Made by a program: the position numbers and the translations under genes. A stretch of DNA of 64,000 bases from Marinovum sp. (GTDB lineage Bacteria; Pseudomonadota; Alphaproteobacteria; Rhodobacterales; Rhodobacteraceae). The notes beneath the pieces are model-generated. The model did no database searches. It saw only the letters and a program-made list of their open reading frames with translations, and was not told the DNA's origin. Positions 44,208-53,655 of the stretch are shown here, piece after piece. The DNA is taken from positions 1-64,000 of the forward strand of contig JAKVBH010000016.1 of assembly GCA_022447495.1 (NCBI GenBank), given 5' to 3'. Each line of letters starts with the position of its first letter. Positions within the stretch are counted from its first letter, which is position 1.

Positions 44208-45131
44208 ATGGACGATCTGAAATCAATGCGCGTCTTCTTGGAGGTCGTGGACCAGCTGAGCTTTGCGGCTGCGGCGCGCAGGTTGGCGATGACGGCTGCG
44301 TCTGTGACCCGTATGGTGGCGAAACTCGAAAACGATCTGGGCCAACAGCTTTTGTTGCGCACCACGCGGCAAGTGGCTCTCACCGCGGATGGTGCCGTGG
44401 TCGCCGCACGGATGCGTCCGATCTTGGCAGAATGGGACAGGGCCTATGAGGACCTCTCTGCGCGGCAAGACGCCGAACATGGTCGTATTCGGATTTCGGC
44501 GCCACTGTCATTTGGCATTCAGGTGATGCCCGCCGTGTTGGAAGGCTTCAACGCGCACTATCCGCAGGTCGATTTGGATATTCAACTGACGGATACTCTG
44601 ATTGATGTGATCGATTCCGACCTTGATTTGGCGGTTCGGATTTCAGGTCCGCCCAGCGATAAATCCACGATCTGGCGCAAGATTTGTGAGGTGCCACGCG
44701 TGGCCGTTGCGGCGCCGTCTTTGTTCGAAGACGTCGCGCGTCCCGAGGTGCCCGAAGACATCCCTCAGACATTGGCGTTGTCCTACAGCGAGACGGGCCA
44801 TGGCGAGCTTTGGCACTTCTCCAAGGACGGTCATGATCGCACGGTGCGTGCCGGGCGGCAGGTGCTCTCCAACAATGGAGACGTGCTCTATGGGCTTGCC
44901 AGAGCAGGCGTGGGGGTTGCGGTGTTGCCGGAGTTCATGGTGGCGTCCGGGTTGGCGTCAGGTGAGATCGAGTGCGTCTTACCCGAGTGGCGGCTCTCGT
45001 CGCTTTGGCTCACACTCTACTATCCGCCTTATGCGAAACTTCCGCCGCTGGTCGCAACCTTCTCAGACTACTTTGAGAGGTTCATTTTGGAGCAAGATGG
45101 ATTGGCGGGCTTGTCGATTGGCGGTCGTTAA
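44208..45131 (+). CDS. LysR-family transcriptional regulator
   Basis: 307 residues. The N-terminal winged helix (MRVFLEVVDQLSFAAAARRL, TAASVTRMVAKLENDLGQQL, LLRTTRQVALTADG) is a standard LysR DNA-binding domain of the CrgA/AphB-like branch, followed by a type 2 periplasmic-binding fold (RIRISAPLSFGIQVMPAVLE). The ATG at 44208 is preferred over the TTG at 44199. It is divergent from the quinone-type dioxygenase, its likely target; the inducer may be a quinone or catechol. The palindrome at 44179-44197 is the probable operator. Confidence 0.93.
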   Translation: MDDLKSMRVFLEVVDQLSFAAAARRLAMTAASVTRMVAKLENDLGQQLLLRTTRQVALTADGAVVAARMRPILAEWDRAYEDLSARQDAEHGRIRISAPLSFGIQVMPAVLEGFNAHYPQVDLDIQLTDTLIDVIDSDLDLAVRISGPPSDKSTIWRKICEVPRVAVAAPSLFEDVARPEVPEDIPQTLALSYSETGHGELWHFSKDGHDRTVRAGRQVLSNNGDVLYGLARAGVGVAVLPEFMVASGLASGEIECVLPEWRLSSLWLTLYYPPYAKLPPLVATFSDYFERFILEQDGLAGLSIGGR

Positions 45132-45137
45132 CTGTTA

Positions 45138-45887
45138 TTACTCGCCGGGACGTTCATACCGTCCAAGAATGGCGTCCATTGCCCCGTCACGCTTCATTTC
45201 TGCCAGAGCGGCGCGGTATTTCGCAGTCACATCTGGGTCCAACGCTCGGCTTGCAACGAGATAAATTGGCACCTCGTGTTGTGTCGCCCCAAACGTGAGG
45301 CTGCCGTCGAGGTCCAAGTTGAACCAGGTCTCGGCCGCCAAGCGGTTGGCGAGTAACCAGGCATCGGTGCGTCCTGCCGCAAGCATCCGCGCGCTCACGA
45401 TTGGGTTCGCGACGCGGCGCAGATTGTTGAAACCGCGCGATGTCAGAAACACATCTGCGGTGGTGCCGCGTTCCACCGTTATGGAGGGCAAGGCGCGCGC
45501 GGCCTCCAACGTATTGATGGCGGCACCCAAAGTGATGAAACTCAGGCGGGCGCTTTCGATTTGCTCGATCCACAAAAAGAGGTCGTCGTTGGCTTTATCT
45601 TGGAATAGCGCGGGCATGAAAATGGGGGCGTCGCCTTTGAGTGCGAAAAGCGCGCGTGCAAAGGGCAGAAAGGTCAATTCGACATCTCTGCCTGCGCGGC
45701 GTCCAGCTTCCTTGAAAATCTCGATGGCAAGACCAGGCCGGTCCGGCTCTCCGTCTATCATTAGGGGCGGATAGTGCGCAGCCACAGCTTGGTCTTGCGC
45801 CGATGCCGTGGACGCGATGCACAGTGAACTCAGCATGACGAAGAATGCGCGCTTGATTGTTTTGCCAAAGGACCCCGTCGACGTCAC
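45138..45887 (-). CDS. Extracellular solute-binding protein, family 3 type
   Basis: 249 residues if started at the GTG at 45887, which gives a plain signal peptide (KTIKRAFFVMLSSLCIASTASA). The ATG at 45941 would overlap the response regulator gene by 29 bp. The mature part has the two-lobe periplasmic-binding pattern (YPPLMIDGEPDRPGLAIEIF, VELTFLPFARALFAL, ITVERGTTADVFL). No transporter genes are adjacent; instead it follows a histidine kinase and response regulator, so it may serve as a ligand sensor for them, as in BvgS-like or HK29-type systems (inference). Confidence 0.75.
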   Translation of the reverse strand: MTSTGSFGKTIKRAFFVMLSSLCIASTASAQDQAVAAHYPPLMIDGEPDRPGLAIEIFKEAGRRAGRDVELTFLPFARALFALKGDAPIFMPALFQDKANDDLFLWIEQIESARLSFITLGAAINTLEAARALPSITVERGTTADVFLTSRGFNNLRRVANPIVSARMLAAGRTDAWLLANRLAAETWFNLDLDGSLTFGATQHEVPIYLVASRALDPDVTAKYRAALAEMKRDGAMDAILGRYERPGE

Positions 45888-45912
45888 CGGAAACCGGTGT
45901 CGCGGCGCATGT

Positions 45913-46302
45913 TTAGGCTGCTGGGCAAAATTGTGAGACAAGTGTCGTCACCTCAGTTGCGTCAATTGGTTTTCGGATAAACCCGTCCATCCCCTTCTCG
46001 CGGACAGCCTGGTTGTCGTGATAATCCGCGTCCGCAGTCACGGCGTAGATTGGGATGTTTTTAGGAGGATCTTGGCCCGCTTTGCGGATGGCCAACGCCG
46101 CATCGATGCCTGAGATGCCCGGCATATGAACGTCCATCAAAATGATGCCATAGCTGTCGGGGTTCGCTTCGATCATATCCTTGCATTCTTGCCCGTCGCG
46201 CGCGAGGTCGAAACGGAATCCAAACGTGTCGAGGATCTCACCCATCATGAAACGGGTCAGTTCGTCATCTTCGGCGAGTAGAACTTTCTTCCCAAAGTTC
46301 AT
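45913..46302 (-). CDS. Single-domain response regulator
   Basis: 129 residues, a lone REC domain. Acidic pair in LLAEDDELT, phospho-acceptor Asp57 in ILMDVHMPG, Thr89 in YAVTADAD and Lys111 in GFIRKPID. The ALMDVHMPxMxG-like segment and length match receivers of hybrid kinase phosphorelays. Its start overlaps the histidine kinase stop by 4 bp, so the kinase is its partner. With no output domain it would act by protein contact or phosphotransfer. Confidence 0.93.
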   Translation of the reverse strand: MNFGKKVLLAEDDELTRFMMGEILDTFGFRFDLARDGQECKDMIEANPDSYGIILMDVHMPGISGIDAALAIRKAGQDPPKNIPIYAVTADADYHDNQAVREKGMDGFIRKPIDATEVTTLVSQFCPAA

Positions 46303-47786
46303 GCAGCCTCCATTTTGTGTGTTATGAACGGCAAAAGCAGCTCAAACGTGGTGGCATACTCTTCTAAAAATCCAGGGGATTCAACCTTGAGTTGTCCCTT
46401 CATAAGTTCGGCCAGTTCGGCACTGATCGATAATCCAAGGCCTGTCCCGCTGGTGTTGCGCGTCAAGCTATCATCGATCTGGGAAAAGCGATCAAAGATG
46501 TGGGAAAGCTTGCCAGGGGGGATGCCCGGCCCTGTGTCCGAGATGCGTACGCAGAACATTGTTTGATCTTTGCTCTCTATGAATGTTGTCGACACATCGA
46601 TGCGCAACTTGCCTTCGTCAGTGAACTTAACGGCATTGTCGCACAGGTTGGTCAAAATCTGCGCCACGCGTTTTTCATCAATAACAAGAACGTCTGGCAG
46701 ATCAGGCGCAGAGTAGACCTCAAGCGCAATGTTCTTGTTGTAGCGCGTGACAACAGCGCGCGCAGCTTCGGACCAATGTCTTACGAGGCGTTTGGTGCTG
46801 TTGGGACGTGGATGTAGTTTCAGTGCGCCGCCTTCTAAGCGAGAGAGCTCAAGCACGTTGGTCAACTGCGAGAGCATTTGGTTGGCTGCGACAAGACCCG
46901 TGGTGGCTTGGCTCTTTTGCCGTTCGGGCACATCCGCCATTTGGATCAATTGAAAGAGCCCCATGATCGCGTTCAGCGGTGTTCGCACTTCGTGAGACAT
47001 GTTTGCCAGAAAGCGTTTGCGCGCCTCGTCGGCGCTGCGTGCTTCGCGTTCTGCGATGCGGCGTGAGTCCACTTCGCGTTGGAGGGTTTCGATTTGATTG
47101 CGCGACCTAAGGCTGAGCGCCTTGAGCGCCTGAACAATCGTATCGATCACATCGCCTTTGGCGAGGTTAGTGCGTTCCAGAGCCACGTCGATGACATCTG
47201 TGGGGTCCGTGTTGTTGCCGATTTCGTTGGCAATCTTGCGCAGATGCCGCGTGATCATATTGTAGCAAATCAAGAGCAGGGCCGCGGCAAGAAAGTAAGC
47301 TTTTATCAGGTTGGTCAGGATCAAGGTGACAAATTGTGCCCAGACGCGGCCAAAGGCGGCCTCTAGCGTAATGAAAACCTGAAGCTTGCCGATCTCAATC
47401 GTCTCGCCTTGGACCTCGCGGAAGATGGTGAACCCGGTCTGACGCATATTGAAATCGACGTCGCCAAGTTCGATGACTTCCCCGGTGGAGGATTTCAGGA
47501 TGAGGTGTGCCACGGCCGGGTCGGCTTGGATGCCGCGCAAGATGATGTCGACCTGTTCAAAATCGAGCTGCCAAAGCGCGTTTTCCAGCGGTTGAAGCGA
47601 CGTGTTCGTGATGCGGTCAACGATTTGATAGGCGCCCTCGGCCTGACGCTCAAAACTGCTATAGAGTTGCACGCCAGACGCGATGGCAGACAACAACGTG
47701 CTCACCAGAAAGGTCGCCACGACCAATCGGAGTCCCAAGCGGTCGGTGAAAACGCTCGTGAAAACGCTAAAGATCCGGTCCATCAC
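46299..47786 (-). CDS. Membrane histidine kinase
   Basis: 495 residues. Helix 1 about 20-40, periplasmic sensor about 41-148 (LENALWQLDFEQVDIILRGI), helix 2 about 152-176, then a coiled linker and DHp with His265 in FLANMSHEVRTPLNAIMG. The CA domain carries N-box LTNLCDNAVKFTDEGK, G1 ISDTGPGIPPG, F-box FDRFSQIDDS and G2 GTGLGLSIS. The ligand is unknown. Cotranscribed with a REC protein (4-bp overlap) and preceded by another REC gene 33 bp upstream, giving a three-gene signalling unit. Confidence 0.95.
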   Translation of the reverse strand: MMDRIFSVFTSVFTDRLGLRLVVATFLVSTLLSAIASGVQLYSSFERQAEGAYQIVDRITNTSLQPLENALWQLDFEQVDIILRGIQADPAVAHLILKSSTGEVIELGDVDFNMRQTGFTIFREVQGETIEIGKLQVFITLEAAFGRVWAQFVTLILTNLIKAYFLAAALLLICYNMITRHLRKIANEIGNNTDPTDVIDVALERTNLAKGDVIDTIVQALKALSLRSRNQIETLQREVDSRRIAEREARSADEARKRFLANMSHEVRTPLNAIMGLFQLIQMADVPERQKSQATTGLVAANQMLSQLTNVLELSRLEGGALKLHPRPNSTKRLVRHWSEAARAVVTRYNKNIALEVYSAPDLPDVLVIDEKRVAQILTNLCDNAVKFTDEGKLRIDVSTTFIESKDQTMFCVRISDTGPGIPPGKLSHIFDRFSQIDDSLTRNTSGTGLGLSISAELAELMKGQLKVESPGFLEEYATTFELLLPFITHKMEAA

Positions 47787-47819
47787 GTGGGCTCCAGCCT
47801 TTCGGTGCGCGTGTCACCG

Positions 47820-48212
47820 CTAAACGGCAGTCACATCGGCTCTTGTGTTGGCGATATGATCGACCAAACTGCCCAAATGGTGAATGTCTACGGGTTTGCG
47901 CAGGACTGACGACGTCTTCACGTTCAGGTCGAAGAGCTCTGCATTTGGGAACATGCCGGATCCGGTGACAAAGATCACTTCACAGTTTGGGCTTGCAACC
48001 TCTGCCAAGCCCGCCAAGTCCACCGACATCTCCCCGTCGATCATAAGGTCCAGTATAATGAGTGGAGGGCGGTGCATTGAAATCGCTTCACTGGCGGCTT
48101 CGATGGTTCCTGTGGCGATCACATCGTGCCCAAAACTTTCTAGTGCCTCTTTGAACATGAACCGCAGTGCCACATCATCTTCTAACAACAAAATCTTCAC
48201 AACAGGCTCCAA
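47820..48212 (-). CDS. Single-domain response regulator, first of signalling cluster
   Basis: 130 residues, a stand-alone receiver: LLLEDDVALRF with the acidic pair, phospho-acceptor Asp55 in LIILDLMIDGEMS, Thr83 in FVTGSG and Lys106 in SVLRKPVD. The region between Asp55 and Thr83 deviates from the usual MPxxxG turn (MIDGEMSVDLAGL), suggesting a specialised receiver. It lies 33 bp upstream of the histidine kinase in the same direction, so the kinase may serve two receivers. Confidence 0.9.
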   Translation of the reverse strand: MEPVVKILLLEDDVALRFMFKEALESFGHDVIATGTIEAASEAISMHRPPLIILDLMIDGEMSVDLAGLAEVASPNCEVIFVTGSGMFPNAELFDLNVKTSSVLRKPVDIHHLGSLVDHIANTRADVTAV

Positions 48213-48611
48213 CGTTAACCTTAATTAATTCGTGGCACGTAATGCTTAAAGAAGAGTGAACCACACCTGCGGTCCGTTCATAATTTGGGCAAAGCGCCAG
48301 ATCGTCCACCGATGCCTGTATGGCAAAAGCCAGCACCTGATGGCAACGCTTAGTCACGTGTTTCCGCGAGTGTGCATTGCCGATTTTGAGGGCACGCCCG
48401 CCCGCGCAACGCTTTTCGAGCCGCCTTAACACCGCAAAAGCGCATATCACTCGCCGCAACCGTGCCGACGAAATTACTAGCATTGGACAACAAATGCTCT
48501 TTTTAGCCGTATCGCAGAACGCCCGGCATGTTGCCGCCAACCGTCAAGATTTTGAGTTGGATGCGATGTCTTGTTATCCTAAATACGAAGCCGAGCATGT
48601 GAGGCAATCGA
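48213..48611. other. Intergenic between signalling and metal transport genes
   Basis: 399 bp between divergent transcripts. A+T-rich sequence at 48218-48236 could be a promoter for the minus-strand signalling cluster. Short frames on both strands lack protein character. I see neither a cobalamin riboswitch core nor a clear metal-regulator palindrome ahead of the DUF1007 gene. Confidence 0.4.
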
Positions 48612-49298
48612 GTGCGTAGAGTGCGACAGGACATTGAAGCGGGCCGCAGCGGCGGTTGGCGGCGCGCAGCGCCTACGCTTTTTGTGGCCTGGCTTACGTC
48701 TATGTCTCCAGCGAACGCCCATCCGCATGTCTTTGTCGATGGCGGCGTTGATTTAGAGTTCGACCGCGAAGGCCAACTCGCTGCATTGCGGGTAACGTGG
48801 CTCTATGATGCGTTTGAAACGCTCTATATTTTGGCGTCTCACGATTTGTCTTTGAATGCCGAAGGCGGCCTCGACGAAGAGGATCGACTGGCCTTGGTCA
48901 AATATCGCAGCGATTGGCCCCCAGACTTTGACGGTTCGGCGCATTTGTCGGTTGATGGTGGTCTGGTCGCAATGGAATGGCCAACTGCCGTGGACGCCCA
49001 TGTGATCGACGGACGCTTGAAACTCACATTTGTGCGCACCCTGTCGCAACCATTGACAGTGGAAGACGCTGACATCGGATTTTACGAGTCGACGTACTTC
49101 TTTGCATTTGCCATCACCCAAGAGACCAATCTCATCGGCGCGCCGGAGGGATGCTCTGCGGATATTGTCAAATTCGATCCCGATGCCGAGGATATGGAAT
49201 TGCAGGGGACGCTGGCGAAATTGGGTCGCGAAGAGACCCCCAATTTGTCCAATGTTGGAGCGCTGTTCGCAGACCGGATTTTGGTGTCATGCGCATAG
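48612..49298 (+). CDS. DUF1007 periplasmic protein
   Basis: 228 residues; GTG start with GAGG 7 bases upstream. Signal peptide (arginine-rich start, then LFVAWLTSMSPANA), after which the mature protein opens with HPHVFVDGGVDLEFDREGQL, the DUF1007 hallmark whose N-terminal HPH can bind metal. DUF1007 genes accompany NicO/RcnA-type transporters and are often in zinc, nickel or cobalt regulons. Here the NicO gene begins 10 bp before this gene stops, so they act together. Confidence 0.88.
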   Translation: MRRVRQDIEAGRSGGWRRAAPTLFVAWLTSMSPANAHPHVFVDGGVDLEFDREGQLAALRVTWLYDAFETLYILASHDLSLNAEGGLDEEDRLALVKYRSDWPPDFDGSAHLSVDGGLVAMEWPTAVDAHVIDGRLKLTFVRTLSQPLTVEDADIGFYESTYFFAFAITQETNLIGAPEGCSADIVKFDPDAEDMELQGTLAKLGREETPNLSNVGALFADRILVSCA

Positions 49299-50266
49299 GT
49301 GTTGCAATCATTTGTGCGTTTAGTGCGGTTCTGCTCGTCCTCCTGACCTTGGATGTGAGCTCTATCGGGGCTTGGGCTATTGAAGCGCAGCGTGGGTTCC
49401 AAAACCAAATTGCAGGTGCGGTGCGTGCACTCAAGTCCGGGGATCCCGGGGCATACATTGCCTTGTTGAGCGCGACGGCTGCTTATGGATTTGTTCATGC
49501 CCTGGGGCCTGGGCACGGCAAATATCTTGTGGGCGGTGTTGGGCTGGGGACTTCGGTGTCGGCGCGTAAGCTTGTGGGTTTGGCGCTTGCGTCGAGCGTC
49601 GCGCAATCCATTTGGGCGATTGTTCTGGTTTATGGCGGATTTGCCATTCTCGCTACGTCCGCGCGGTCCATGACAACCCTGGCCGAAGAGATCCTCGCAC
49701 CCGCTAGCTATTTGGCCATCGCGGCTGTTGGTGTTTATTTGATCTGGCGCGGCGCGCGGACGTTGCAACGCGTCGCTGTGGTGGGGCCCAGGCCCGGAGG
49801 AGGCTATCGTTTGGCAAGTCAACATAGCTTTGCGCATGCATCCGGGTTCTCTGAATCCGCCGTGCAATGGAGCCACGCGCCTCTTGGTGACGACACCCCT
49901 CACGACGAAAGCTGCAATTGTGCTGCCCATGGTCTTACCGCCGCAGAGGTTGAGCGGGTGACTTCGTTGCGCGATGGCATCGCACTTGTTTTGAGTGTTG
50001 CGGTGCGTCCCTGCACAGGCGCAATCTTTCTTTTGGTGATCGCGTGGCAGATGGATTTGGCGATTGCCGGAGCTTTGGCCGTTCTGGTCATGGGGCTCGG
50101 TACGGCGGCGCTCACATCCTTGGTGGCGATCTCAACTGTGGTCGCGCGTGGCGTGGCGCTTGCGATGGTGCAAAGCACTCCTGGCCTGCGCATGGCCCTA
50201 CCTGCGATGCAGATGTTTGCCGGCGCCTTGATTGTGTTGATTAGCCTCAGTTTGCTGCGCTTTTAA
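49289..50266 (+). CDS. NicO/RcnA-type nickel/cobalt transporter
   Basis: 325 residues, about six membrane helices. The first helical hairpin contains the signature HALGPGHGKYLVGGV; a second conserved block is AVRPCTGAIFLLVIAW. A cytoplasmic His/Asp/Cys-rich loop (residues about 175-215, with SQHSFAHASG and ESCNCAAHG) can sense or bind metal. It moves Ni, Co or perhaps Zn; direction is usually outward in RcnA. Start ATG 49289 overlaps the DUF1007 gene. A cobalt-type nitrile hydratase is encoded 5.4 kb downstream. Confidence 0.88.
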   Translation: MRIGVAIICAFSAVLLVLLTLDVSSIGAWAIEAQRGFQNQIAGAVRALKSGDPGAYIALLSATAAYGFVHALGPGHGKYLVGGVGLGTSVSARKLVGLALASSVAQSIWAIVLVYGGFAILATSARSMTTLAEEILAPASYLAIAAVGVYLIWRGARTLQRVAVVGPRPGGGYRLASQHSFAHASGFSESAVQWSHAPLGDDTPHDESCNCAAHGLTAAEVERVTSLRDGIALVLSVAVRPCTGAIFLLVIAWQMDLAIAGALAVLVMGLGTAALTSLVAISTVVARGVALAMVQSTPGLRMALPAMQMFAGALIVLISLSLLRF

Positions 50267-51690
50267 CGCGCCATCTTCTCCCAGAGTGTTGTGCATGTGG
50301 GCGGGATTGCTGACTCAATTGCCACCATGGCATCCACGATCAAATCTTCGCGCCACCGGCGTCCCGCGATTTGCACGCCGATGGGCTGCGCCCCGGTTTC
50401 AAGCGGGGCGATATGCGTGGGTATGTTGCCTGCGGGCAAGCCGGTGAAGTTCATAATGAACGACCAATGCGAGCCCCCTAGAGCATCTCTCGCGCCCTCT
50501 TGGCCTTCTGCGTCACGGCCTGCGGCGAAGAAGGGTTTAAGCAAGAAGGGCGTCAGAACCAGCGGATATTCCTCTAAGAAAAGCGACCATTGTCGCGCAT
50601 AATGTGAGCGTTGCCCGAATATGGTGAGGAGTTCTTTGCCCTCATAGGGCGGAAAATCCTCGAAATAGGCATCAAAGATCGCTTGCAATGTCTCGGAGCC
50701 GTATTTGCACATATCTTCATGCAGCATGGCTTTGACTTCGCCCAAAAGCGCGCGGTACCCGACGTCTCCGGTTTCGCGCGCCAGGGGGGCGTCTACCTCT
50801 TCGACCGCATAGCCTGTGTTGGACAAAGCCGAGGCCGCATTGTCGATGGCCTTTGCCACATCTGGATGCATGCCAAATCCAAAATCACCGCGGCAGACGG
50901 CCACCCTGATTGGTCCATCCACATCCGCGCCGCGCCAGGGCAACGGCGCGTGGAACGGATCGCGGGCATCGGGTGCGATCAGCGACGGCATGGAAAGGTG
51001 CAGGTCGGTTGCCGTGCGCGTGATCAAACCTTGGACCGACATCAATTGGGTGAGTAGGCCGCGCTCAGCTCTTTGGCTTGGGTTCCACGCGGGCACACGG
51101 CTCAAACCAGGTTTCACGGTCACAGCGCCATTGGCTGACGCGGGAAAGCGCAATGACCCGCCGATGTCATTGCCATGGCCCAGCGCGCCGATCCCTGCCA
51201 TTACGGCTGATCCTGCGCCGCCAGACGAGCCCCCTGCGGACAGGTGGCGACCCCAGGGATTAAAAGTCCGTCCATAAAGGGGATTGTCGGTGTCGGCGCG
51301 GAATGAGAATTCTGGCGTGTTCGTCCGCCCAATAATGATCGCGCCAGCTTGTTTAAGATTGCGCACGACGGGCGCGTCATCCGGCGCGATAATCCCTTTG
51401 AAGGCGGGCACGCCGTTGCTGGTCGATTGACCCGTTTGGTCGACGTTGATTTTGATGGTGACTGGAACGCCGTGCAGTGGGCCTTTGGGGCGATCGCTGG
51501 CATCCAAATCCGCCGCTTGGACACGCGCGTCGGCGCGCAGGTCTTCGACGACGGCGTTTAAGTCCGGGTTTACCGCATCCAAACGCGCAATGGCCGCCTC
51601 TGTGACCTCACTTGCGCTCAGTTTGCCTGTCCGTGTGGCCTCGGCGATCTCAGAGGCGGTCCATTGCCATACCGGAGCAGATTGGGTCAT
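50263..51690 (-). CDS. Amidase, amidase-signature family
   Basis: 475 residues. The Ser-cisSer-Lys triad is intact: Lys80 in PVTIKINVDQ, cis-Ser155 in SAGGSSGGAG and nucleophile Ser179 in NDIGGSLRFPA. It hydrolyses a carboxamide to acid and ammonia in the cytosol. AAGGAGAT lies 4-11 bases before the ATG at 51690, so the upstream ATG at 51708 is rejected. The stop overlaps that of NicO by 4 bp (convergent). It may consume amides made by the nitrile hydratase 4 kb away. Confidence 0.93.
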   Translation of the reverse strand: MTQSAPVWQWTASEIAEATRTGKLSASEVTEAAIARLDAVNPDLNAVVEDLRADARVQAADLDASDRPKGPLHGVPVTIKINVDQTGQSTSNGVPAFKGIIAPDDAPVVRNLKQAGAIIIGRTNTPEFSFRADTDNPLYGRTFNPWGRHLSAGGSSGGAGSAVMAGIGALGHGNDIGGSLRFPASANGAVTVKPGLSRVPAWNPSQRAERGLLTQLMSVQGLITRTATDLHLSMPSLIAPDARDPFHAPLPWRGADVDGPIRVAVCRGDFGFGMHPDVAKAIDNAASALSNTGYAVEEVDAPLARETGDVGYRALLGEVKAMLHEDMCKYGSETLQAIFDAYFEDFPPYEGKELLTIFGQRSHYARQWSLFLEEYPLVLTPFLLKPFFAAGRDAEGQEGARDALGGSHWSFIMNFTGLPAGNIPTHIAPLETGAQPIGVQIAGRRWREDLIVDAMVAIESAIPPTCTTLWEKMAR

Positions 51691-51789
51691 GCGGATCTCC
51701 TTGGTCATCCCGCGACATGCTGGGGCGGTTGGAGGCCCACGTTAGACCACAAAATGGACGCCGACCAGCGACAGGTTTGGAATGGGCGG

Positions 51790-52959
51790 TTAAGCGGCGC
51801 TCGACGCCAGAGGCATGGCCATCATCAAACGCGCCATGTCATCAAGATCATCGGTGGTGACCGGACAGGCAGAATTTTGCGACATGCCGAAGTTGGCTGC
51901 GTTCTTCATCTCCACGGCCAAGGTCGACACTGTGACATTGGCACAGGCCGCTGGCAGTTCCGCAGGAATGTGGCACGCGCGCATGAGCGCTTGGTACGCC
52001 TCCGGCAGAGCGCCTGCTTCAGCTGGGTGGCCTAGGGCTTGGGCCGCCCGTGCATAATTCTCGGCGCCTTCAGGTCGTTGGACAAGCCAAGGCAAGCTGG
52101 CTTCAAGAGCCAACCCTGTGGCCAAACCATGATGTACGCGGGCCAGGGACCCCATCGCATGGCTGATATTATGTCCCATGTGCGTGTTGCAATTGTGAAG
52201 GGCGAGACCTGCGACCATGCTACCCCAAAGCACCTGGCCGCGGGCGTCGATGTCCGAGCCACCCTCGACCGCTTTGGGCAGAAACATCGTCAAAATGCGC
52301 AGCGCTTCGAGGCCGAACATGAGTCCAGCGGGGCTGGTCGAACGGGCGGTCGCACCTTCCAACGCGTGGGCGACGGCATCAATGCCGGTCCATGCGGTGA
52401 GGTGTGGCGGCAGGCTAAGGGTTAGTTCGGGGTCAAGCACCGCTTGATCAAAGGCCAACTCTTCACCGTAGTACCAATTTTTCCAACCCTCAGGTGTAGA
52501 GACAATCGAGGTGCGTGTCACCTCAGAGCCAGTACCAGCCGTTGTTGGGATTGCAATGGCCGGAAGGCCCTGCGCTGGCAGAGGGATTGCTGCAAGGGCG
52601 TAGTCTCGCGCCGGACGATCGGATTTGGCCAAAGCCGCGACGAGTTTGGAGGCGTCCATCGCCGCGCCACCACCGAGACCAATCACACATTCCGCATCGC
52701 CGTCGCGGGCGCGCGCAATCAGAGCGTCGACCAATGTTTCTTTTGGCTCGCCCGCGATGTCGGCTGCCACATCTACGGAAATGCCGCGCGCAGCCAGAGC
52801 ATCTGATAGATGTGCCGTGACACCCAAGTCCGCCAAGATCGCATCGGCCACGATCAAAACTGTACGCACGCCCATTTGAGCGACCAAATCTGGGACTTTT
52901 TTCACCCGGCCAGCACCGAATGTTACGGGAGGCACGCGCCCCATATTGAATGTTTGCAT
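51790..52959 (-). CDS. Iron-containing alcohol dehydrogenase
   Basis: 389 residues of the group III Fe-ADH family. NAD-binding GLGGGAAMDASKLVAAL, TTAGTGSEVTRTSIV, then metal ligands Asp and His in TGIDAVAHALEG, His in THMGHNISHAMG and His in ARVHHGLATG: all four are present. It interconverts alcohols or short hydroxy acids and carbonyls with NAD(P)H. Maleylacetate reductase is an alternative for this family, but the length and motifs suit alcohol dehydrogenase. It precedes the amidase gene by 99 bp in the same direction. Confidence 0.92.
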   Translation of the reverse strand: MQTFNMGRVPPVTFGAGRVKKVPDLVAQMGVRTVLIVADAILADLGVTAHLSDALAARGISVDVAADIAGEPKETLVDALIARARDGDAECVIGLGGGAAMDASKLVAALAKSDRPARDYALAAIPLPAQGLPAIAIPTTAGTGSEVTRTSIVSTPEGWKNWYYGEELAFDQAVLDPELTLSLPPHLTAWTGIDAVAHALEGATARSTSPAGLMFGLEALRILTMFLPKAVEGGSDIDARGQVLWGSMVAGLALHNCNTHMGHNISHAMGSLARVHHGLATGLALEASLPWLVQRPEGAENYARAAQALGHPAEAGALPEAYQALMRACHIPAELPAACANVTVSTLAVEMKNAANFGMSQNSACPVTTDDLDDMARLMMAMPLASSAA

Positions 52960-53193
52960 GTGTCCCTCGCCTTATCTCGTATCGGCCAATGTGAGGCCAT
53001 GTTTTGTTGAAATAGACCATCATTGGCATCGACACAAAGCGCTGGAACCGACTTTGTTGGGTCGCAGTTGCACGTCCGTGGCCGTGCCGTTGCGTCACTG
53101 GCCCAAGACGCGTGTCCTTGCACCTGACTTGTTTCGCGTTGCGACATGCCTTACCTCGCCCCGAAGCGGATTAAAAACGAGGAAACCCAACCT

Positions 53194-53655
53194 ATGTCCG
53201 AGCGTGAATTTGAACCCATGACCAAGGCCGAAGTTGTCGCTGCGCAGCGTGCTTGGGCAAAATACGTGACCGAACAGGATGTCGATAAGCTTCTTGATCT
53301 CTATGACTTTGGTGCGCCAGACGAACCGGCTCTCTTCAAGCCGACCTTGGCCGACGTGATCCGCCTTGACCGAGAAAGCGCACGATCCTACTTCATCGGC
53401 GGCAATCCCGATTTTCCCCATGATCACGGGTTTCTCAAAAACGGGTGGGTCAAAGTGGACTTCCAAAGCGCCGCAGGCCCCATTCTTACGCCCGGCGGCT
53501 TAGGCTACAAAGACATGGGCCAATACACGTTTGTGAATGCCGAGGGCACCGCCACAGGCGCAGACTACACCTTTGTGTATCACAAGATCGCAGGCCGGGT
53601 TGTGATCTCACTGCACCACTCGTCGTTGACCTGGCAGCCGCCGGTCGACGCTTAG
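53194..53655 (+). CDS. SnoaL/NTF2-like protein
   Basis: 153 residues from ATG 53194 (GAGGAAA upstream). The fold looks like an NTF2/SnoaL-type cone: an N-terminal helix (EVVAAQRAWAKYVTEQDVDK), LLDLYDFGAPDEPALF, then strands ending QYTFVNAEGTATGADYTFVY and the final VISLHHSSLTWQPP. Proteins of this kind act as small hydrolases, isomerases or binding partners. Related calcium/calmodulin kinase II association-type domains share the HHSS end. No operon partner on this strand. Confidence 0.75.
   Translation: MSEREFEPMTKAEVVAAQRAWAKYVTEQDVDKLLDLYDFGAPDEPALFKPTLADVIRLDRESARSYFIGGNPDFPHDHGFLKNGWVKVDFQSAAGPILTPGGLGYKDMGQYTFVNAEGTATGADYTFVYHKIAGRVVISLHHSSLTWQPPVDA

Noticed and set aside
48213-48611. 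Cobalamin riboswitch ahead of the DUF1007-NicO pair
   Set aside because: No B12-box or supporting helices could be found.
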